DNA of 64,000 bases from Komagataeibacter nataicola. Lineage in GTDB: Bacteria; Pseudomonadota; Alphaproteobacteria; Acetobacterales; Acetobacteraceae. Shown here piece after piece: positions 32,745 to 43,994 of this stretch. Under the pieces are notes generated by a model. That model was not told the origin of the DNA and made no database searches. It saw only the letters and a list, made by a program, of their open reading frames with translations. The stretch is taken from NCBI RefSeq assembly GCF_003207795.1, contig NZ_NIRT01000002.1:1-64000 (forward strand), given 5' to 3'. The position numbers and the translations under genes were made by a program. The stretch's first letter is position 1, and each line of letters starts with the position of its first letter.

Positions 32745-33254
32745 GTGAGCCACCCTTCTCCCGCCTCTTCCGCCGCCCCCCGCGTGGGGATCATCATGGG
32801 CAGCCAGTCCGACTGGGAAACCATGCGCCACGCCACCGCCGTGCTGGAAAAGCTTGAGGTTGCGCATGAGGTGCGCATCGTCTCCGCCCACCGCACGCCT
32901 GACCGGCTGGCGGAATATGCAAAATCCGCCCAGGGGCGTGGTCTTTCGGTCATTATAGCGGGCGCTGGCGGGGCGGCGCACCTGCCGGGCATGTGCGCGG
33001 CGTGGACGGCGCTGCCGGTGCTGGGGGTTCCGGTCGAATCGCATGCGCTCAAGGGCATGGACAGCCTGCTTTCCATCGTGCAGATGCCCGGCGGCATTCC
33101 CGTGGGCACGCTGGCCATTGGCAAGGCTGGGGCCACCAATGCCGCCCTGATGGCATCTGCCATCCTTGCCCTGTCCGACCCCGCGCTGGGCGCGCGGCTG
33201 GCAGCATGGCGCGCGGCCCAGACGGCGGCCGTGGCGGATGAGCCGACCCGATGA
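32745..33254 (+). CDS. purE: N5-carboxyaminoimidazole ribonucleotide mutase
   Basis: PurE moves the carboxyl group of N5-CAIR to C4 to give CAIR in de novo purine synthesis. The 169-residue protein has the class I motifs: [27 protein letters not shown] (catalytic His), [13 protein letters not shown] and [24 protein letters not shown]. The start is taken as GTG at 32745; a TTG at 32712 overlapping the DUF465 stop would add 11 residues. The stop overlaps the purK ATG by 4 bp. Confidence 0.95.
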   Translation: MSHPSPASSAAPRVGIIMGSQSDWETMRHATAVLEKLEVAHEVRIVSAHRTPDRLAEYAKSAQGRGLSVIIAGAGGAAHLPGMCAAWTALPVLGVPVESHALKGMDSLLSIVQMPGGIPVGTLAIGKAGATNAALMASAILALSDPALGARLAAWRAAQTAAVADEPTR

Positions 33255-34450
33255 GCATGCTGCTCCCCGGTTCCGTTCTGGGCATTGTTGGCGGTGGCCA
33301 GCTTGGCCGCATGTCCGCCATCGCCGCCGCCCGCCTTGGCTACCGCGCCCATATCCTGACCACCGAGGCCGATGGCCCGGCGGCCCAGGTGGCGCATGCC
33401 GTAACCCTTGGCAAATATGATGACCACGACGCCCTGCGCCGCTTTGCCGGTGCGGTGGATGTCATTACCTTCGAGTTCGAGAACATCAGCGCCGACGGGC
33501 TTGACCTGCTCTCGAGCCTGCGCCCGGTTCACCCGGCGGGCGCGATCCTGCGCATCAGTCAGGACCGCATTGCCGAGAAAAGCTTCATGGGCGAGCACGG
33601 CATTCCCGTAGCCCCCTGGCATGCGGTGGAAAGCCGGGCCGACCTTGACCGCGCGGCCGAAGTGCTGGGCTACCCCTTTATCCTCAAGACCACGCGGCTG
33701 GGCTATGACGGCAAGGGGCAGGCCCGCATCCATAGTGCTGCCGATCTGAACGCCGCATTTGATACGTTGCGCCCCCACCCGCTGGTGGCCGAGGGCATGA
33801 TCCGCTTCGCCTGCGAGGTCAGCGTGATGGTGGCCCGCAACGAACGCGGCGAGATCAGCACCTTTGACGTGACCGAGAACCGCCACCGCAATGGCATTCT
33901 CGACATCAGCCTGGCTCCGGCCCGCATCAGCCCTGATCTGGCGGCGCAGGCCCATGACCTGGCCCGGCGCATTGCCACGGCCCTCGGCCTTGTGGGCCTG
34001 CTGGGCGTGGAGATGTTCGTGGACCATGACGGTAGCCTGCGCGTGAACGAGATTGCCCCCCGCCCCCATAATTCCGGCCACTGGACCATGAATGCCTGCC
34101 CGGTTGACCAGTTCGAGATGCATGTGCGTGCCGTAACCGGCCTGCCGCTCCCGCCCGCTACCCGTCATAGCGATGCGGTGATGAAAAACCTGATTGGCCC
34201 CGATGACATGGCGCTGTGGCCCGAAATCATGGCCACTCCGCACCTGCTGGCCCACCATTACGGCAAGGCCGAGGCCCGACCGGGGCGCAAGATGGGGCAT
34301 GTGAACGTGATCTTTCCGCCCGGCAGCCTGCCCGGTGAGTTTGGCGTTGAAGCCGCACTCGGCCCGCTGGCCACACCTGCCGCCCCCCAGGGACGACACC
34401 TTCAGCGCCTAAACGTTTTGATGAAGCTTTTTTCAAAAAGCTTCAGATAG
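33251..34450 (+). CDS. purK: N5-carboxyaminoimidazole ribonucleotide synthase
   Basis: PurK makes N5-CAIR from AIR, bicarbonate and ATP. The 399-residue ATP-grasp enzyme has [10 protein letters not shown] at the N-terminus, [34 protein letters not shown]-like [38 protein letters not shown] and HVNVIFP near the end. The last 13 residues ([12 protein letters not shown] and stop) are encoded by a copy of the dispersed palindrome that starts at 34411. That copy therefore changes or replaces the native C-terminus. Translation is coupled to purE by the ATGA overlap. Confidence 0.95.
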   Translation: MSMLLPGSVLGIVGGGQLGRMSAIAAARLGYRAHILTTEADGPAAQVAHAVTLGKYDDHDALRRFAGAVDVITFEFENISADGLDLLSSLRPVHPAGAILRISQDRIAEKSFMGEHGIPVAPWHAVESRADLDRAAEVLGYPFILKTTRLGYDGKGQARIHSAADLNAAFDTLRPHPLVAEGMIRFACEVSVMVARNERGEISTFDVTENRHRNGILDISLAPARISPDLAAQAHDLARRIATALGLVGLLGVEMFVDHDGSLRVNEIAPRPHNSGHWTMNACPVDQFEMHVRAVTGLPLPPATRHSDAVMKNLIGPDDMALWPEIMATPHLLAHHYGKAEARPGRKMGHVNVIFPPGSLPGEFGVEAALGPLATPAAPQGRHLQRLNVLMKLFSKSFR

Positions 34451-34489
34451 TGCTGCCTTTTTGAAGTAAAGGCAGCGCCCGGAAACGTT
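34411..34489. repeat. Dispersed palindromic element overlapping the purK 3' end
   Basis: Two hairpins: GAAGCTTTTTT/AAAAAGCTTC (around 34423-34444) and CTGCCTTTTTG...AAAGGCAG (34452-34474). The outer arms are AAACGTTTT (34411) and GGAAACGTT (to 34489). It encodes the last 13 codons of purK, including the stop. Confidence 0.75.
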
Positions 34490-34522
34490 GTCCTGACGGC
34501 AAACCGTTGCCCATGCGTCTGC

Positions 34523-35194
34523 TCAGGCAATCAGCCCCATGGCGCGGAAACTGTGGGTCCGCCCGTTGCCCACAATAATGTGGTCATGCACCACAACGCC
34601 CATCAGCTTGCCGATCTGGGCAATGCGCATGGTCATCTCGATATCGGCGCCCGAGGGTTCGGAGCGACCGGCAGGGTGGTTATGGGCCAGCACCAGCCTT
34701 TCGGCACCAAGCTGCAGGGCGCGCCGCATGATCTCGCGCGGATAGACGGGGGAATGATTGACCGTGCCGGTGCCCATCAGGTCATCGGCCAGCAGGTGGC
34801 ATTGCCCATCGAGAAACAGCACCCGGAACTGCTCGATCACCTCATGACCCATGCAGGCCTGCAGGTAGGCCTCCAGCCCCTTGCGCCCCGAGAGCACATC
34901 CGTGCGCCGCACCCGACCCCGATACAGCCGTAACGCCGCCTCGCGCGCCACCGCCAGCAGCGGCGGCACCAGGGCGCTACGCCCGGCTACTTCATCAAGG
35001 CCGCCCACATGCGCCGACAGCGCCATACCCGCCGAGCCGAAACGCGCCAGCAGGTTCGCGGCCAGGCGATCGGGGGCGGGATGCGCCGTATCGAGCGTGC
35101 GGATGAGGCGATGGAGGAGCGCATGGTCCTGCGCGCGGCTGATGCTGCCGCCCAGAGGCACCGATGCGGAAGCAGGTGGCCTAGAATCGGACAA
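34523..35194 (-). CDS. radC: RadC (UPF0758) JAMM-domain protein
   Basis: RadC-family proteins carry a JAB/MPN metalloprotease-like fold; a DNA-repair role was proposed but is not firmly established. The 223-residue protein has an N-terminal helix-hairpin-like region, the central YLQACMGHEVIEQFRVLFLD, GTVNHSPVYPREIMRRAL, and the intact JAMM metal motif HNHPAGRSEPSGAD (His, His and Asp), ending VHDHIIVG. It lies on the opposite strand to a HAD phosphatase gene; the second, degenerate RadC (36010-36705) is on the other side of that gene. Confidence 0.92.
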   Translation of the reverse strand: MSDSRPPASASVPLGGSISRAQDHALLHRLIRTLDTAHPAPDRLAANLLARFGSAGMALSAHVGGLDEVAGRSALVPPLLAVAREAALRLYRGRVRRTDVLSGRKGLEAYLQACMGHEVIEQFRVLFLDGQCHLLADDLMGTGTVNHSPVYPREIMRRALQLGAERLVLAHNHPAGRSEPSGADIEMTMRIAQIGKLMGVVVHDHIIVGNGRTHSFRAMGLIA

Positions 35195-35277
35195 AACGGC
35201 CCTTCCTCAACAATTGCAGGACAGAACACGCTGCCATGGTGCATGATGGCGACAAAATAAGGAGGTTATGAACCTGC

Positions 35278-35970
35278 ATGCGTCTCCATCAGTCCCATAC
35301 CGTACTTTTTGACCTCGATGGCACCATCATCCGCTCGCGCGATGGCATTGTCGAATCCATCCATGCCGTGCTGCGCGACCTCGGGCATGAACCCGACATG
35401 TCGATGGACCTGACCTGGGTGGTCGGCCCGCCGCTCGAGGAACTGATCGGCCATATCCTCGCCCATTATGGCGATGACCGGGTGCACGAGGCAATGGCGC
35501 TGTACCGCAGGCATTACGAGTCGGGCGGCATGCACAAAAGCCCGGTTTTCGAGCATATGCGCGAGGTGATCGAGACCCTCTCGGCCGAAGGCGTGCGGCT
35601 GTTCGTGGCCACGTCCAAGCCGCGCTATCTGGCGCGCAAGATCCTGCACATGCGCGGCCTCGTACAGTATTTTGATGGCCTGTCCGGCGCGCGCGAAGAT
35701 GAAAGCGGGGCCGAAAAGCCCGAACTGATCGCCGCCGTGCTGCGTGAATATGCGGTCAATCGTGAAGATGCACTGATGATCGGCGACCGCCGCTTCGACA
35801 TCAGCGGGGCGCATGCCAACCACGTGCGCGCGCTCGGCGTGCTGTGGGGCTACGGCACGCGCGAGGAACTGGTGCAGGCGGGCGCGGACGCGCTGGTCAG
35901 CCAGCCTGCCGAACTGCTGGCTGCCATCCGCCAGCAATTCGCGGCGGCCGAGGCGCATCCCCACGGCTGA
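35278..35970 (+). CDS. HAD hydrolase, phosphoglycolate-phosphatase-like
   Basis: The 230-residue protein is a class I HAD phosphatase: nucleophile motif LFDLDGTII (Asp11, Asp13), a helical cap (about residues 20-90), motif II FVATSKPRYLA, the Lys in EKPELI, and acidic motif IGDRRFDISGAHAN. This fits the Gph/PGP subgroup that dephosphorylates phosphoglycolate or related small phosphates; the real substrate is uncertain. It is flanked on both sides by divergent or convergent RadC-like genes. Confidence 0.88.
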   Translation: MRLHQSHTVLFDLDGTIIRSRDGIVESIHAVLRDLGHEPDMSMDLTWVVGPPLEELIGHILAHYGDDRVHEAMALYRRHYESGGMHKSPVFEHMREVIETLSAEGVRLFVATSKPRYLARKILHMRGLVQYFDGLSGAREDESGAEKPELIAAVLREYAVNREDALMIGDRRFDISGAHANHVRALGVLWGYGTREELVQAGADALVSQPAELLAAIRQQFAAAEAHPHG

Positions 35971-36009
35971 ACACGCCGCCTGCACTCAAAAATGACTGTC
36001 CTGCCGCTT

Positions 36010-36705
36010 TCAGCGTTCCATCATCGCCCGCATGCTCACCGTCTGTCCTGCGCCGCGCACCAGGCAGTCCTGAAACATCAGGCCGAGCAGGCGGGCATGC
36101 GTGTGCAGCATGCGCAAAAAGCGGAGTTCGGGCAGGTTTTCCGGCGGTGGCGGCGCGTGCTGGCCCATATCGCGCACTGCAATAAGCGAGACCGCATGCA
36201 GCTCAAGCGCGCGGGCCAGCACCGTGCGGCACTGTTCGGACGCCGGACCTGCGGGCACGACCTCATCGGCCAGCATGTGGCATGCTGAATCAAGGTAGAA
36301 CAGCCGCATGCCATCAGGCGCGGTGGCAGGCAGGCGGTCGCAGTAATCGAGCAGCACCGCCATATCGGTAAAAACAACCTGCCCGCGCAGATCGGCATGG
36401 GCCAGGCGCTGCGCCACCTCCGCGGGCACGCCCATGACCGCGACCCCGCGCGGCCCCAGCCCCGCCGCGCGCAGGGCGGCAGGCGTGGCCTCGAGCACCG
36501 CCTCGAGGCTGCCAAACGTTGCCAGCAGCGCCTTGGCCTGCGGCTTGGTGTCACGCCGGGGCGTTGCCGCAAACAGCAGCACCTCCAGCAGTTCATAATC
36601 AGCCAGCGAGTGCGCGCCCGCCACGCGAATGCGCTGGCGCATGCGCCCCCTGTGGCCGCCGGGGCCCACCCGTGCCGGTGTTTTTGTGGGTTCCGTTTCT
36701 TTCAT
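36010..36705 (-). CDS. RadC-like protein lacking the JAMM metal motif
   Basis: The 231-residue product is clearly a RadC paralogue: N-terminal HRGRMRQRIRVAGAHSLADYELLEVLLFAATPR (the typical RadC start), HADLRGQVVF, and MRLFYLDSACHMLADEVVP. In the place of the HNHPxG...PSxxD metal site it has RDMGQHAPPPPENLPE, so both His ligands and the Asp are missing. It probably cannot bind the catalytic metal and may be regulatory or in decay. The start is the ATG at 36705 with a GGAGGGGGA ribosome site. It is divergent from uvrD. Confidence 0.88.
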   Translation of the reverse strand: MKETEPTKTPARVGPGGHRGRMRQRIRVAGAHSLADYELLEVLLFAATPRRDTKPQAKALLATFGSLEAVLEATPAALRAAGLGPRGVAVMGVPAEVAQRLAHADLRGQVVFTDMAVLLDYCDRLPATAPDGMRLFYLDSACHMLADEVVPAGPASEQCRTVLARALELHAVSLIAVRDMGQHAPPPPENLPELRFLRMLHTHARLLGLMFQDCLVRGAGQTVSMRAMMER

Positions 36706-36768
36706 TCCCCCTCCCTGCGCCTGATAGCATTGGTGCGCACTGCCCGGATTGGTATAGAAGAAAGCGTG

Positions 36769-38982
<2,214 letters not shown>

Positions 38983-39885
38983 ATGAGCCTTTCCCCCCGG
39001 CGTCACGCCACCGAACTTGAAACCATATCGGTCACCGTTCCGCCCGATGCGGTCGAGGCCTACGAATCGGCACTCGCCACCGTATGCGCCACCATTGGCA
39101 TCTTTGAACTCGATGACAGCCAGACCCTGTGGCGCGTGGAAGGGGTAAAGGACACCGGCTGCGGCGAGGACGAACTGCGCGCGGCCCTGATCCTCGCCGC
39201 CCTGACCAGCGGCGTGGATGCCGAACTCGAGCGCAGCCACACCGAGGCCGAAGGCTGGCTGGCCCGCACCTACGAATCATTCCCCGAGCAGCTTGCAGGC
39301 AGGCGCTTCGCCATTCGCGGCACGCACCTTGAAGATGCGCCCAACCCGCAGCGCATCACCATAACACTTGATGCGGGTGTTGCCTTCGGCTCGGGCGAGC
39401 ACGGCTCCACGCGCGGCTGCCTGCGCGCGCTCGAGATGGTGGCATATCGCAAACCCCGCCGCATTCTCGACCTTGGCTGCGGCTCGGGCATTCTGGCCAT
39501 GGCGGCGGCGGCACTGCTGCACAGGCCGGTGCTGGCAACCGATATCGACCCGTGGTCGGTGCGGGTGACAAAACGCAACGCCGCCATGAACGGGCTGGCC
39601 AATCTGGTTGACTGCCACCTGGGCAATGGCTGGGCCACACCCGCCATCCGCCGCCATGCGCCCTATGATCTTGTGTTCGCCAATATCCTCGCCCGCCCGC
39701 TGTGCAGCATGGCGGCTGACCTGGCGCTCAACCTGCTGCCCGGCGGCACCGCCATCCTGGCAGGCCTGCTCAACACGCAGGTGTGCATGGTGCTCGCCGC
39801 CCATCGCCGCCACGGGCTTGTTCTCGAGCGCCACCTGCGCGAAGGAGACTGGGGCACGCTGATCCTGCGCAAACCCCATGGCTGA
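38983..39885 (+). CDS. prmA: Ribosomal protein L11 methyltransferase
   Basis: PrmA methylates ribosomal protein L11. The 300-residue protein has an N-terminal substrate-binding domain (about residues 15-90), then the SAM-binding fold with ITITLDAGVAFGSGEHGSTRGCL, ILDLGCGSGILAMAAA (motif I), ATDIDPWSV and VFANILARPL (motif IV, NPP-like NIL). The ATG directly follows the uvrD stop (38982/38983); it overlaps the next gene by 8 bp, so uvrD-prmA-GNAT is an operon. Confidence 0.94.
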   Translation: MSLSPRRHATELETISVTVPPDAVEAYESALATVCATIGIFELDDSQTLWRVEGVKDTGCGEDELRAALILAALTSGVDAELERSHTEAEGWLARTYESFPEQLAGRRFAIRGTHLEDAPNPQRITITLDAGVAFGSGEHGSTRGCLRALEMVAYRKPRRILDLGCGSGILAMAAAALLHRPVLATDIDPWSVRVTKRNAAMNGLANLVDCHLGNGWATPAIRRHAPYDLVFANILARPLCSMAADLALNLLPGGTAILAGLLNTQVCMVLAAHRRHGLVLERHLREGDWGTLILRKPHG

Positions 39886-40396
39886 CACGCCCGCCCTCCT
39901 GATCCGCGATGCAACGGATGACGACATCCCCGCCATTGTCGAGATCGTCAACCACGCCATCCGCAACAGCACCTCGATGTGGGAAACGCAGGAAACCACG
40001 CTCGAGGCCCGGCTGGAGTGGCTGCACACCAGCCAGGCCAGCGGCTTTCCCGTGCTGGTGGCGCAGATGCCCGATGGCAATGTGGCGGGCTACAGTAGCT
40101 GGAAGATGTTCCGCCCGTTTTCAGGCTACCGCCATACGGTGGAGCATTCGCTCTATATCGCACCCGCCTACAAGCGCCAGGGCATTGGCAGCGCCCTGTT
40201 GCAGGCCCTGTGCGAGCGGGCGAAGGCGGCGGACGTGCACGTGATGATTGCAGGCATTACATCGACCAACATCGCCTCACGCAAGCTGCATGAGCGCTTT
40301 GGCTTCCAGCACGGGGGCCTGCTGCCTGAATGCGGCACCAAATACGGTCGCTGGATGGACCTGCTGTTCCTGTACCGCATCATGTCGCCGGTGTGA
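39878..40396 (+). CDS. GNAT acetyltransferase, phosphinothricin-acetyltransferase-like
   Basis: The 172-residue protein is a GNAT enzyme of the Pat/YncA subgroup: IRDATDDDIPAIVEIVNHAIRNSTSMWETQE, GYSSWKMFRPFSGYRHTVEHSLYIAPAYKRQGIGSALLQAL (acetyl-CoA-binding R-Q-G-I-G), and AGITSTNIASRKLHERFGF near the end. Relatives acetylate phosphinothricin-like glutamate analogues or methionine sulfoximine/sulfone; the native substrate is unknown. It overlaps prmA by 8 bp. Confidence 0.88.
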   Translation: MADTPALLIRDATDDDIPAIVEIVNHAIRNSTSMWETQETTLEARLEWLHTSQASGFPVLVAQMPDGNVAGYSSWKMFRPFSGYRHTVEHSLYIAPAYKRQGIGSALLQALCERAKAADVHVMIAGITSTNIASRKLHERFGFQHGGLLPECGTKYGRWMDLLFLYRIMSPV

Positions 40397-40423
40397 GTTC
40401 CAACCCCATCTGAGGATACGCCC

Positions 40424-42196
40424 ATGTCGCCTGCCCCGAACCGCCCCGATGCCCTGCGCGCTGCCCTGAGCCAGATGGGCGTGGACGGCTTCATCCTGCC
40501 GCGTGGCGATGAACATCTGGGTGAATACGTCGCCCCCTGCGCGGAGCGGCTGGCCTGGCTCACCGGGTTTACCGGCAGCGCGGGGCTGGCTGCCATCCTG
40601 CCCGACCGTGCCGCCGTGTTCTCCGATGGGCGCTACATTACCCAGATGGACCAGCAGGTTGATGGCGCGGCATGGGAGCGGCTGCACATCACCCGGACCC
40701 CGCCAGCCGGCTGGCTGGCGCAGCACGGCGCGCAACAGCGCATCGGCTACGACCCGCGCCTGATTGCCGAGAGCGCGCTGCGCCCCTTCAATGATGCCGG
40801 GCTGACACTCGTGCCGCTGGCCGAAAACCCGGTGGACCAGATCTGGACTGACCGCCCTGCCCCCCCCTGCACGCCCTGCGTGCCACAGCCCGAGGCCTGG
40901 GCCGGACAGGCCAGCGCTACCAAGCGCGAAGCCATTGCCACCAGCCTGCGCGCGGCGGGCGAGCATGCGCTGGTGCTCAGCGACCCCGCCTCGATCGCGT
41001 GGCTGCTCAACATCCGCGGCACCGATGTGCCCTACACCCCGCTCAGCCTGAGCTTTGCCATCGTGCATGATGACGGGCGGGTGACGCTGTTCATCGACCC
41101 GGCCAAGGTAACGCCGCAGACGCGCGACTGGCTGGGGGCGGACGTGACCCTGCTGCCGCCCGCAGCACTGGAGGCGGGACTGCGCGCCCTGGCCCCGGCC
41201 CGCGTGCAGGTGGACCCCGCCCGCAATGCCATCTGGTTCATGCAGGTGCTCGAACAGGCCGGGGCCACGGTCATCCGCAAGGATGACCCATGCCAGTTGC
41301 CCAAGGCCATCAAGAACCCGACCGAGCAGGAAGGCAGCAGGCGTGCCCACCTGCTTGATGGTGTTGCGATCTGCCGCTTCCTGCACTGGCTGGATGAAAA
41401 CGCGACCCGCACCACGGAACTGGCGGCTGCGGAACAGCTCAATGGCTTTCGCAACGACTGCCCCGATTACCGTGAGGAGAGCTTTCCCGCCATTTCCGGC
41501 GCGGGGCCGAATGGCGCGATCATCCACTACCGCGTCACCCCCGAAAGCAACCGCGCGCTGCACGCCAACGAGGTCTACCTGATCGATAGCGGCGGGCAGT
41601 ATCCCTTTGGCACCACCGACATCACCCGCACCATCTGGACCGGGCCGGGTGCGCCCGATGCGGATGTGCGCGATGCCTTTACCCGCGTCCTGCGCGGGCA
41701 TATCGCACTGGCCCGCGCGCGCTTCCCCAAAGGGGTGACCGGGCATGCGCTTGATGCGCTGGCCCGCCATGCCCTGTGGGAGGGCGGCCTGAATTACGAT
41801 CATGGCACCGGCCACGGCATTGGCAGCTACCTGTCGGTGCATGAAGGACCGGCCACGATCTCGCCCGTGTTCCGACCCGTGGCGCTGCATGCGGGCATGA
41901 TCCTGTCCAACGAGCCAGGCTATTACCGGCCGGGCGCGTTTGGCATCCGGCTTGAAAACCTGCACCTGATCCAGCCCAGCAGGGTGGGCGAGGCCAACCG
42001 TTCGTTCCTGGAGTTCGAGGTGCTGACGCTTGCCCCCTTCGACAGGCGGCTGATCGATGCCCCCAGCCTGTCAGCAGCCGAAACTGTATGGCTCGATGGC
42101 TATCATGCACGGGTTTTTGAAAGCATTGCCCCGCATCTGCAGACTCCGGCGCGCACGTGGCTTGCGGCAGCCTGCGCGCCGCTGCACGCCGGATAA
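40424..42196 (+). CDS. pepP: Xaa-Pro aminopeptidase
   Basis: This 590-residue M24 metallopeptidase removes the first residue of peptides with Pro second. The long form has two creatinase-like N-terminal domains (about 1-300) and the pita-bread catalytic domain with all metal ligands: LIDSGGQYPFGTTDITRT (both Asp), HGTGHGIGSYLSVHEGP (His), NEPGYYRPGAFGIRLEN (Glu, Glu). The length and ending match eukaryote-like aminopeptidase P. It is 27 bp after the GNAT gene and may belong to the same operon. Confidence 0.94.
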   Translation: MSPAPNRPDALRAALSQMGVDGFILPRGDEHLGEYVAPCAERLAWLTGFTGSAGLAAILPDRAAVFSDGRYITQMDQQVDGAAWERLHITRTPPAGWLAQHGAQQRIGYDPRLIAESALRPFNDAGLTLVPLAENPVDQIWTDRPAPPCTPCVPQPEAWAGQASATKREAIATSLRAAGEHALVLSDPASIAWLLNIRGTDVPYTPLSLSFAIVHDDGRVTLFIDPAKVTPQTRDWLGADVTLLPPAALEAGLRALAPARVQVDPARNAIWFMQVLEQAGATVIRKDDPCQLPKAIKNPTEQEGSRRAHLLDGVAICRFLHWLDENATRTTELAAAEQLNGFRNDCPDYREESFPAISGAGPNGAIIHYRVTPESNRALHANEVYLIDSGGQYPFGTTDITRTIWTGPGAPDADVRDAFTRVLRGHIALARARFPKGVTGHALDALARHALWEGGLNYDHGTGHGIGSYLSVHEGPATISPVFRPVALHAGMILSNEPGYYRPGAFGIRLENLHLIQPSRVGEANRSFLEFEVLTLAPFDRRLIDAPSLSAAETVWLDGYHARVFESIAPHLQTPARTWLAAACAPLHAG

Positions 42197-42369
42197 TGTG
42201 ACTGTAAAACCGCAGGCCCCACCCCGTGGCCCGATTGTCACGCCGGACTGGGGGGCCTAGGACTTTTAACCAGTTCCGACGGGGCACCCGGCAACGAACC
42301 GGGTCCGCCAAGCCGGTGCGTATGCTGAAACGCTTTTCAGTAGCAAGCACTAAAGGGAGACGTTCGAGA

Positions 42370-43398
42370 ATGTCCGCAGAAAAAACAATTCCCGCTACCC
42401 TGATTCCCGGTGATGGAATCGGGCCTGAAATTGTCGACTCCGTTGTCGAAATCCTTGATACCGTTGGCGCGCCCTTCAAATGGGAAAAGGCGCTTGGTGG
42501 TGTTTCCGCCCTTGAAGCCACCGGCAGCCCGCTGCCCAAGGAGACGATCGAGAGCATCCGCCGCACCGGCCTTGCGCTGAAAGGCCCGCTGACCACTCCC
42601 GTCGGTGGTGGCTTCAAGTCCATCAACGTGACACTGCGCCAGGAGTTCGGCCTGTTCGCGAATGTGCGCCCCACAAAAACGATCGTGCCGGGCGGCCGCT
42701 TCGAGAACATCAACCTCGTCATCTTCCGCGAGAACCTCGAGGGCTATTACGCCGCACTCGAAAATTACATTCCCGTTGGTGATGACCCGCATGCCATCGC
42801 AACGAGCGCAGGCTACACCTCGCGCGCGGAATGCAACCGCATCGTGCGTTATGCCTTTGAATACGCGGTCAAGAACAACCGCAAGCGCGTCACGCTGGTG
42901 CACAAGGCCAACATCCTGAAGCTGCTGACCGGCCTGTTCCTTGAGGAAGGCCGCAAGGTAGCCAAGGAATATGAAGGCCGCGTGGAAGTGAACGAGCGCA
43001 TCGTTGACGCCTGCGCCATGCAGCTCGTGACCGACCCGTGGCAGTATGACTGCATTGTCACCACCAACCTGTTTGGTGACATCCTGTCCGACCTGACCGC
43101 TGGTCTGGTTGGCGGGCTTGGCCTCGCACCGGGTGCGAACATTGGTGAAAAAGCCGCCGTGTTCGAGGCCGTGCATGGTTCGGCTCCCGACATTGCGGGC
43201 CAGAACAAGGCCAACCCGACCTCGCTGCTGCTGGCGGCGAACATGATGCTGGCACATGTGGGCCGCCAGGACCTGGCCACCCGCATCGACAAGGCCATCG
43301 AGAAGGTCATCTCCTCGGGTGCCGTGCGCACCGGCGATCTCGGCGGCAAGGCCAGCACGACCGATCTGACGGCGGCGCTGAAGCAGGCCGTTTCCTGA
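42370..43398 (+). CDS. icd: Isocitrate dehydrogenase (NAD+)
   Basis: It oxidatively decarboxylates isocitrate to 2-oxoglutarate in the TCA cycle. The 342-residue protein has IPGDGIGPEIVD at the N-terminus, the substrate loop KSINVTLRQEF (S-x-N-x-x-L-R, isocitrate type), RENLEGYYAALEN, and VTTNLFGDILSDLTAGLVGGLG. The cofactor loop reads HGSAPDIAG; Asp-Ile here, instead of Lys-Tyr, indicates NAD+ preference. The frame is open 48 codons upstream, but the ATG at 42370 has a GGGAGA site. A possible promoter is TTGTCA (42235-42240), 17 bp, TAGGAC. A small isopropylmalate dehydrogenase is the less likely reading. Confidence 0.92.
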   Translation: MSAEKTIPATLIPGDGIGPEIVDSVVEILDTVGAPFKWEKALGGVSALEATGSPLPKETIESIRRTGLALKGPLTTPVGGGFKSINVTLRQEFGLFANVRPTKTIVPGGRFENINLVIFRENLEGYYAALENYIPVGDDPHAIATSAGYTSRAECNRIVRYAFEYAVKNNRKRVTLVHKANILKLLTGLFLEEGRKVAKEYEGRVEVNERIVDACAMQLVTDPWQYDCIVTTNLFGDILSDLTAGLVGGLGLAPGANIGEKAAVFEAVHGSAPDIAGQNKANPTSLLLAANMMLAHVGRQDLATRIDKAIEKVISSGAVRTGDLGGKASTTDLTAALKQAVS

Positions 43399-43440
43399 TC
43401 CTGCCATAGCCTGCGGCGGGGCAACCTGCCGCAGGTACAT

Positions 43441-43480
43441 GCAAAAAGGGCCGTGGCATGACTGCCACGGCCCTTTTTGC
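43441..43480. terminator. Perfect bidirectional terminator
   Basis: GCAAAAAGGGCCGTGGCA (43441-43458) pairs over all 18 bases with 43463-43480 around the loop TGAC. The A-run on one side and T-run on the other make it work in both directions. It ends the icd transcript. Confidence 0.9.
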
Positions 43481-43581
43481 TTCCTGATGACGTGCTTGAG
43501 CGCACTGACCCTGAGCTATCCGGTAAGGCCGGTCGGCGATGTGCCCGCCGCGCGCCTCCTGCGCCGAGGGCCGCGTCCTTT

Positions 43582-43616
43582 GCAGCTTTTTGAAAAAAGC
43601 GTTACCAGAAACTTCC
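43582..43616. repeat. Dispersed palindromic element downstream of the purine operon
   Basis: GCAGCTTTTTGAAAAAAGCGTTACCAGAAACTTCC is a shortened member of the repeat family (compare 60122-60156). It lies 22 bp after the uraH stop on the minus strand and probably terminates the purine operon. Confidence 0.6.
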
Positions 43617-43637
43617 GGTTTTTAAGGAAATCAGGTC

Positions 43638-43994
43638 TCAACTGCCACGATAGGTCGAAAACCCGAACGGTGAGACCAGAAGTGGCACATGGTAATGCCC
43701 ACCCTTGCCATCCGCCCCTGCTGCCGCCATGCCAAACGCAATCGGCACCATATCAAGGAAGGGCGGCTCGGACAGGGCCGCCCCCTGTGCGCGGAAATAC
43801 TCCGCCACGGCGAATTCCAGCCGGTAGGCGCCGGGGCGCATCTCGCCCATCTGCTGGCCCAGTTCGGGGCAACGGCCATCCGCGTTGGTCACGCCCCTGA
43901 ACAGGCAGTCCTGCCCCGCCCACAGGCTGATCGCCATGCCAGCGGCGGGCTTGCCCGATACGAGATCAAGCACATGGGTGGAAAGCGTGCTCAT
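43638..43994 (-). CDS. uraH: 5-Hydroxyisourate hydrolase
   Basis: UraH opens the unstable urate-oxidation product 5-hydroxyisourate to OHCU. The 118-residue transthyretin-like protein shows the signature LSTHVLDLVSGKPA with the active-site His, then Arg in the middle strand, and the diagnostic C-terminal YRGS. Full family length, no signal peptide, so it acts in the cytoplasm. It is the last gene of the operon; its start overlaps the uraD stop by 4 bp. Confidence 0.96.
   Translation of the reverse strand: MSTLSTHVLDLVSGKPAAGMAISLWAGQDCLFRGVTNADGRCPELGQQMGEMRPGAYRLEFAVAEYFRAQGAALSEPPFLDMVPIAFGMAAAGADGKGGHYHVPLLVSPFGFSTYRGS

Noticed and set aside
32738-34399. Long minus-strand ORF (553 codons) opposite purE and purK
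   Set aside because: Shadow frame of two well-recognised genes with no motif of its own.
40277-41965. Long minus-strand ORF opposite pepP
   Set aside because: Shadow frame; pepP has every catalytic ligand on the plus strand.
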